NCBI GenBank assembly: GCA_017590115.1
Contig: JAGGNK010009114.1
Span: 17,877,937 to 17,941,936, forward strand
DNA length: 64,000 nucleotides
Direction: 5' to 3'
From: Montifringilla adamsi
Taxonomy: Eukaryota > Chordata > Aves > Passeriformes > Passeridae
The stretch's first letter is position 1. Each line of letters starts with the position of its first letter. Below the pieces are notes generated by a model that was given only the letters and a program-made list of their open reading frames with translations, ran no database searches and was not told the origin of the DNA. The position numbers and the translations under genes were made by a program. Shown one piece after another: positions 57,561 through 64,000 of this stretch.

Positions 57561-60500
57561 GCTGCTCCTGCAGCCCCTCCCAGGAATTGCTTGGGGAACT
57601 GTAAGGCTCTGTTCACATTTCTCTCAGGGATGAACCGGTTACTTCTTCCTACCTGCTCATCATCACCTATTGGAAGGTTTTTCCTTCTCTGATCTGCGTG
57701 TTTGGTTGCTGGTATGATCCTTCCCCACTGCTTCAGCTGCTGTTGTAGCTTTGCTAAATTGGACCCATTTATTTGGAATACACCAGCAGTTTGGAGGGAT
57801 TTCCACTAGGATGCTCACAACCAGCCAGGAACGGGCTGGGGGCTCTAACAATGAGCTGCCCCTTCTGTAGCTGGAGCAGGTGGGAAAATAGCACATTCAG
57901 CATAGCACTTCTCCAGTTTTAGAGCCATAACTCCATCCTTGGAGGCCTTGCATCACTTTAAAATGGACTCAAGACTGGATCAAAGGTTTGGGACTTGATT
58001 CCATGGAGTAATGAGGTCTCTGGGTTTTTCCTCCATATCATCACCTCAGAGATGCGGCCATGCTCAGCTCTTCCTACTCAGTTTTAGAAAAATATTCTTT
58101 ATTTCTCACAATTCTTTGCTTTAGGATCAGAGGGAGGATCCAAAGTAGTGATAGCATATGTAAAGCTGAATGAAGCTCTGTAGAGAAATAGCAACCTGCT
58201 GCCTGTCCAGCTTCACCTGTCACTGAAGACCCTGAGCTGTTGGTGAAGCTTTCCCTGGCACAGATTAGGGAAAGCTCACTCCAACTGACCTACAGGAATT
58301 ATCCTCTCCAGCTGAGGGTCAGGGAAGAGGTGGTGGGGAACTGTAGATGTGTTGCTGCACAAACGTTCATGGAGATTGCAGGGGTTTGGCTTTGCTCTCT
58401 AAGTATGTGTTTATCTGTTTCTCTGAAAGGTGCTTTCTGAGGAAGATTTTTGTGCAGAAATTCATTTGCACTGGCTGTTGCCAATTTTCCCCTTAGCAGG
58501 TTGTAAGTGTGACCAGTGTTATTTCCAGTTTTGCATGAGATAAGCATAAAAATTAGATTTCAAACTCAGCAAAACAGCATCTTTGCTGTCAGTTCCTTAA
58601 ATTTACCTTTTTCTGAGGCAGTCAAATGCCTTTAGGTAGCAAGTTCTCTGTGCAGCTCAAGGGGCTTGCCACTCACTTTTCTTCCATCCTCCGTTCACTG
58701 CAATCCCAGAATTCCAGAAGATGAGCCCCGGGAGGGCTGCATGGGACTGCCTTGGATGCAGCTGGTGTGTGCTGTCACTGCTGACTGGGAAGCAGGAGCC
58801 TGGCCTGGTCAGGAGCTGGTTCCTCTCTGGATACCCAAATGGGGCCTGGCAAAGTAGACTGAGGCAGGGCTGGCCCTGGTGGAAGTTGTGGTTTACTGAG
58901 CAGTGACCTAGATGTGAGTTTTATTGTGAAAGGGAAATGTAAACGAGTTAAAGAAAAAGTTTTCACTTTACTTGGCTTTGGCCTGAGGCAAGGAAACTGC
59001 AGACTGATGGGCAGGGAGGAAACAAAGGGCTGTTTGGTCAAGGTCTTCCCAATTCCTCAATGAACAGCTGAAGTTACATTGAATTAATTGCAGGGAATAT
59101 GAGATGAGAGAAGAGGAAAGCTCAGATGATTAAAAATTGGATGAATTCAGAAGAGCACTCTCCTACCTGGTGATGAAGGACCATTGGGGGAGATGGTCAC
59201 CCATGGTTTGAAAATGGGTTTGGTGTTCCAGAGTACTGCAAAAGCCAGCATGAAGACCAGCACTGGTGCGTCTGCACTGAGCAGAGGAGGAGGTGGCTTT
59301 ACCCCAGCAATGTCCTCACCACCTATGGGAGACACCAGCTTGGCTTAACCATTGGAACAGAACAAACCGCTGAATGTTATTACAGACGTGATTAGCACAG
59401 GAGGGAGAGCTACAGTTGGGGGTGGTTAGCAAGTTTTAGCCAGGGTCATACACAGAAGGATAATCTCTTTTTTTCTCTGCATTGAATTTCTTTTCTGAGC
59501 TACAAAAACCACTTTCTAGAACAAGCTGCTTAAACTTGGGAGATCAGCACCATGGCAAATACCACAGCTGCTGAATTTTGAATGGTACCAGACTCTGCAT
59601 TTCATTATCACTACATTTGTTATTGTGATACAATTTTAAAACAGCATTTAAGAGATGCGTCTGGTCCCAGATGGTGACAGATCTGGCCAGGGTTTTACAT
59701 GTTGATAGCTGGATTCACTGGCTGTTGATAGCTATTCTTTCATGTTCATGTGTGTGATAAACTTCTCATGTACAAGTAGATGTGGGGCCTTTAAAATTCT
59801 CCAGCAATTTAGAAAAAAGCCCTGAAGTTCCACATGAAGCTGGCTAAACATGAACTGTGGCATTGCTTCCTTGAGTGAGCTTCCCATGTGCTTTGTAAAG
59901 CAGGGACCCTCATTAATATCCTGCAAAGTGCTCCCCAGAGAGACAAAAATGGGGGACATAAACATTTTGCCTTGAGAAGGGCTCATGCTGCCTAATGGAA
60001 ATTGCATGAAAGGAAATAATTGCTTTGCTTAAAATCCTCCTTCCTCACCATCTCAGGTGGACAACAAGGAAGGAAACAGTTTCTTATTGAGCTTTGTATC
60101 CAGGAGTTGCTGCATCTTCTCAAAGTCTTTCATGCTGTGTTTTGCCAGCAGATCAGCATTAACCTGGCCTTAGCACCTGTAGATCAGAAGACTGTCAGGA
60201 TGCAGAGCAGCCACACAGCGGGCTCCCACAGTCTGCTGATCAGCTCTGATCTCTTCATTTTTAATGAATAGTTGTAGCAGTTATCCTGCAGGGCTCAGTC
60301 AGTCAGAATTGCTCTAAATTTAGGCCACAACTAAGGACCTGAGAGAACTGTAATCAACAAGATAAATAGCTAAAGTCTCAAAAACCTGCTAAAACACTGA
60401 CTTAGTGCTTAATTAAAATTCTAATGTGCTCACAGAAAGTAAAAATGTAAACCCGAATTTAGCAATTCAGTCAGAGCAATGAGGAGCTGTAGCTGGAATC

Positions 60501-61080
60501 CACCAGTGTGACAACTGGCAAACAAGATGAAGATACACAAATCAAGCAAACATCCCTCTTTAGATTATTTTTTGTCATTGCATACGTTGTACAGTCTGCT
60601 TGGCCTGTCCTGTTGGATATACCCATGTGTGTAAGGAAAAGAAGCTGAACTGACTTGCCATGTACCCTTTCCAAGCTGCAGTTTGGTTCTCCTCTTGTTG
60701 CAGACTGCCAAGTTAGCTCCAAATGACTCCCTTTGCTAGCAGTCAGCCCCCTCAGTCCCACATGCTGATCTTCCCTCCCCACAAGTCACTTCTCCCTGAT
60801 GACTTTGCCAGCCCTCAGCACCTTGTTTATTCCTCCACTCATGCAGCCTCTTTGCTGGCAGCAAGAGCATGTTTGTTTGGGAGCTGTCCTGCACAATGCT
60901 GCCCACTTTCCTGCATCCAGGAAAGCTGCTGACCCGCAGGAGAGCTGTGTCTGGGCAGAGACACGCAGAGCCAAATGTCTGGGTGGTAACAGCATCTGCC
61001 CTGGCTGCTTTGCCTCTGGCTTTTTGACACAGCTTTGTATGCCCTGACACATCTTCTGTAGGCAAATCAGAGCACAGGGG
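57561..61080. other. Downstream intergenic DNA, no gene recognised
   Basis: No protein is recognised. ILDR1, the neighbour expected from mammalian gene order (recalled), was looked for on the minus strand and not seen. One minus-strand segment around 59150-59330 has exon-like features and is treated as a finding rather than a gene. Confidence 0.5.
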
Positions 61081-62925
61081 TTGTCCAGCATCTCCCTCCC
61101 CCCATCCTGTGCCTGGTTAGCTGCCCATAGTCAGCCCTTGTGTTGTGCCAAGTCAAGCCACAGGGACTTCTGGACCGACACAGTGCTGTCACCAGCCCTG
61201 GAGCATCCATTGGTGCTGCCTGTGGCCCCAGCCTGTTTACACATTATTTATGGCCCTGCCCAGCCTGCCAGTTTCAGAGTCTCTTGCACAGAAGTGAGAG
61301 AAAGCCACACAGGCTGTGTCCATCTCAGCAGTGCCGTGTGGTCAGTGGGCTGCCTTTGCAATCACAGACCTGCCATCAGCATGGAAGCAGCAGCTGGTGG
61401 AAAGGGGCAGCTCCTCTGTCACCAGTGCCAGCTGGTATCAGTGGGGCTGGCTCTGTGGCCATTCCAGGATTTTAACAGTCAGTGTCAGTGTTTTGCTGAG
61501 AGCCCTGTCTTATCATTGTGTATTACCATGTGCTGCCAGGCCTCAGTTTCTGAATCTTGTGGTCGAGGAGCAGCAAGCTGCATCCTGGCAGGGCACTTTC
61601 TGCTCCTTCTTGGTGTACTTGTCCATCCCCAGTGACCAGGTTTTGGGTAATAACTGGCATCTCCCAGACCTTGCTGTGTTTGTGTATCACTCACAAATGA
61701 AGTTTCTTCAAATGGAAGTGAATTTGCTTGGAGCTCTGACTCTACTCATGTCTGTTTGGAGCTGCTGGGAACCTTTGTTCAGGCTCTTTCTCTGTTTAAC
61801 CTGTGCATCAAAACACTTTCCAAACAGCCTTCATGCTGTTCTAACCAAAGAAAGAAACCTCTCAAATGTGCTGTACCAATATGGATTTTTCCTGCCCAAG
61901 TTAGAGGTGTAACAGGCCAGCAGGAATCCACCAGGCACCAGGAGCTGCTGTCTTTCAGAAAGACAAGCTGCTGTCAGTCACAGGGGATCCCCACATGTGA
62001 GGCCATGCAGTCCAGCTCCTGCTGTGCCCTGAGCTCAGCAGATGCTCCGATGCCTCTCTGGGGGCCGCAGCTCCCAGGTCCAGCACTGGCCAGACCAGTG
62101 TGTGCCAGTCATGGGCTGCCAGTGCCAGCTTTGCTTCCTGACACTTTATACAGCCCAAAATCTGCAGAGCAAAGAGAAGACAGTTCCCTCTTTCCAAAGA
62201 GGACATTTAATTTGCGTGTTCCTGCTCCCTTCTCACCACAGCCAGTGTCATCAGTGCCCTGTTATTTCAGGGATGGCCAAGGAGTTGTGCAGTCCCCCAT
62301 CTCACCACTTGGAGCAAGGGGAGGTTTGGGCTTTCCCACTCTGCCCACCCACAAGCACCTTCCTGGAAGCTCTCCTCAGATTTAGGTCCTCCACCTCTCC
62401 AAAGGGCACTCCTCATGAGACCAAGGATTTGACATGTTTTTAACCAGTCAGTCCTTTTGTGGGGATTAGCCAGCCTGGGTAATGTTTGCATTTTACCCTT
62501 TGCTGTCTGCTGGTTGTGGATTTACTTTTAGAGCTAATTTCACTGTTTTTCTTTACATTTTCTCCCCAAAGGTTGTCCTAGACCACGTGCACTCTCTGTA
62601 TAAAATAAATAAATGGCCTTGGCTCTTTTCAGATTGATTTTTTTTCCATCTTCTGCCAACACTTTGATAGTGCCATGAAGAATCCCTCTGCACTTATGGT
62701 GCCAGCACAGTCCTTTACATCCCTATTGGAGGATTTCTTTGTTTCTCCTTGCACCATTCTTTTGTATGTGCTGCTTATAACCAAAGGGTTTGTGCTCCAT
62801 TTCTCACAGCCCACAGCTTTCCTCACTTCTGTAATGCAGGCTCTGAGTTCCCTCTTCCATTTGAGCTGAAAACTATTAAAGGCTATTGAGACCTTCAGAA
62901 CCAGCTGGGTTTTATCTAGTAAAGT
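61081..62925. other. Intergenic, unusually open GC-richer stretch
   Basis: Long overlapping open frames of 184, 198, 209 and 133 codons run through two or more plus-strand frames between 61081 and 62443. None has recognisable domains, and the overlap in several frames argues for composition rather than coding. Overlapping AATAAA motifs lie at about 62601-62613. Confidence 0.5.
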
Positions 62926-62972
62926 CCTTTTTTTTTTCTTTTTTTTTTTTTCTTTTTTTCTTTTTTTTTTCC
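62926..62972. repeat. Polypyrimidine (T with few C) tract
   Basis: About 47 bases of almost pure T interrupted by single C residues. It could be the reversed poly(A) end of a minus-strand retroposed sequence, but no such sequence is recognised to its right. Confidence 0.85.
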
Positions 62973-64000
62973 ACTGTGTTCACATCCATCACTTACAGCT
63001 CAGGAGTGAAACACTGCTCCAGTCTTCTCCTGTCAACTCTCTGAGGAGAAGGCTGGGCTTTTAACTTTTCCATTAAACCCATATCTGTGATGCCTTTGGT
63101 CCTAATGTTCGTTGTTAGCATCCCTTGAAGCCAGGGATTTTGGTTCCTTTCTTTGGGTTTTTGCTTCAGTCTGCTTCAGACACAAGCATTTTTTAGCTTG
63201 TGTCACTGTATTACACCTCCTGGGGTCCACTGACCTGTTGGGCTGAAAATGAGCAGAGAAGTCATCCCAGCGGTTTTAAAAGATGCTCAGCTCTGAAAGG
63301 TTTGAGCTTCTTTTCAGCTTAGGGAAGAGCAGGCACTTTTTCATGCAAAGGTGTGTTTTTCATTCCTACTGCATCCTGCTCTGTCTGGGAGGGGATGCTG
63401 CCAGGTCAGAGCACCTCCACCATCCACAGCACTTTGTGCCTGCTTTTCTCTGACTCTGCATTTCCTAGCTTAGATTTTCTTGCTCTTGGCCTCTCCTTGG
63501 TGGGTCTCTCACAGCTGTGATATTCACTCAGAGGTAGATGTTGCCTCCAGCAATTTACTTTACCAGTCTCATGTTGTTGCTTGTGGTGACACCAATCACG
63601 GGATTTATTTTGCCTTTTCAGTCTCCACTGTTTCTCCAGGTTTCTGCTGTGATTTCTCTTGATTCTGACTGTCAAGTTCTCGCCAATTTTGTCTTCCTCC
63701 TCATGGCTTCCCATTATCAATGCTGTACTTGGAGTCCAAGTGCCCTTCATGCCCCAAATCTGCAAGATAAGTAAACTCAGAAAATCATTAGGGCGGACTT
63801 TGACCGCTCCTGTCTCCATCAAAGACTAGGATTAAATGAGTCCCTTTGATAAGCCGAGCTGATGGGCCCATTTGGAGTGCACATGTGGTATGATGAGCCT
63901 CACGGGACTTATGATTAAAAGACACGAGAGAACACAATTATTTAGAGAGCTACCAGGAGATTGCTGCAGCTCACTAGTCACTTCTTTATCAGAACAAAAG
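62973..64000. other. Intergenic DNA at the right edge
   Basis: No gene is recognised. A 138-codon Lys/Arg-rich open frame on the minus strand (63406-63822) does not resemble a known protein. Confidence 0.5.

Noticed and set aside
63406..63822. 138-codon Lys/Arg-rich minus-strand open frame as an ILDR1 exon
   Set aside because: Although basic like the ILDR1 tail, its residues do not match what I recall of ILDR1. No matching neighbouring exon was found.
1..64000. CRISPR arrays, operons, tRNA or rRNA genes
   Set aside because: No regularly spaced repeats, no tRNA-like cloverleaf and no rRNA-like sequence were noticed. The window is vertebrate nuclear DNA.

Overview
This is a stretch of vertebrate nuclear DNA, most likely from a bird. 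Three things point that way: it is GC-moderate and intron-rich, it carries several 3' fragments of CR1 LINEs (the dominant avian retroposon) on both strands, and it contains a single large vertebrate gene spread over about 39 kb. There is no sign of bacterial, phage or plasmid organisation. The species cannot be read from the sequence.

The window contains one complete recognisable protein-coding gene on the + strand, SLC15A2 (PEPT2, the high-affinity proton-coupled di/tripeptide transporter). I assembled it by hand as 22 coding exons from the ATG at 16252 to the stop at 55004-55006. All 21 introns have GT...AG ends and the reading frame is kept across every junction. The coding length is 2181 nt including the stop, giving 726 residues; the human protein is 729 residues by recall. 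The N-terminus, the ExxERFxYYG motif, His87, the PTR2 signatures, the long extracellular loop and the C-terminal T-K-L tail all fit PEPT2 better than PEPT1.

Layout: 1-16251 is intergenic DNA with one clear CR1 3' end (11049-11203), one degenerate CR1 (about 12042-12165) and no gene I can support. 16252-55006 is SLC15A2. Intron 1 holds a striking, almost identical head-to-tail duplication of 1178 bp (18162-20511) whose left edge lies beside a perfect 14-bp inverted repeat. Other introns hold CR1 fragments, low-complexity tracts, two short tandem duplications and one 38-base assembly gap (38067-38104) close to an ATCC microsatellite. 55007 to about 57560 is the probable 3' UTR. 57561-64000 is intergenic or belongs to an unrecognised neighbour; it contains one speculative minus-strand exon-like segment near 59150-59330 and an unusually open but unrecognised stretch at 61081-62443.

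I found no convincing undescribed biological system. The most useful leads are the young intron-1 duplication (real or assembly artefact), an Ala at residue 628 where PEPT1 and PEPT2 that I can recall carry Glu, and an in-frame upstream ATG with a strong Kozak context.
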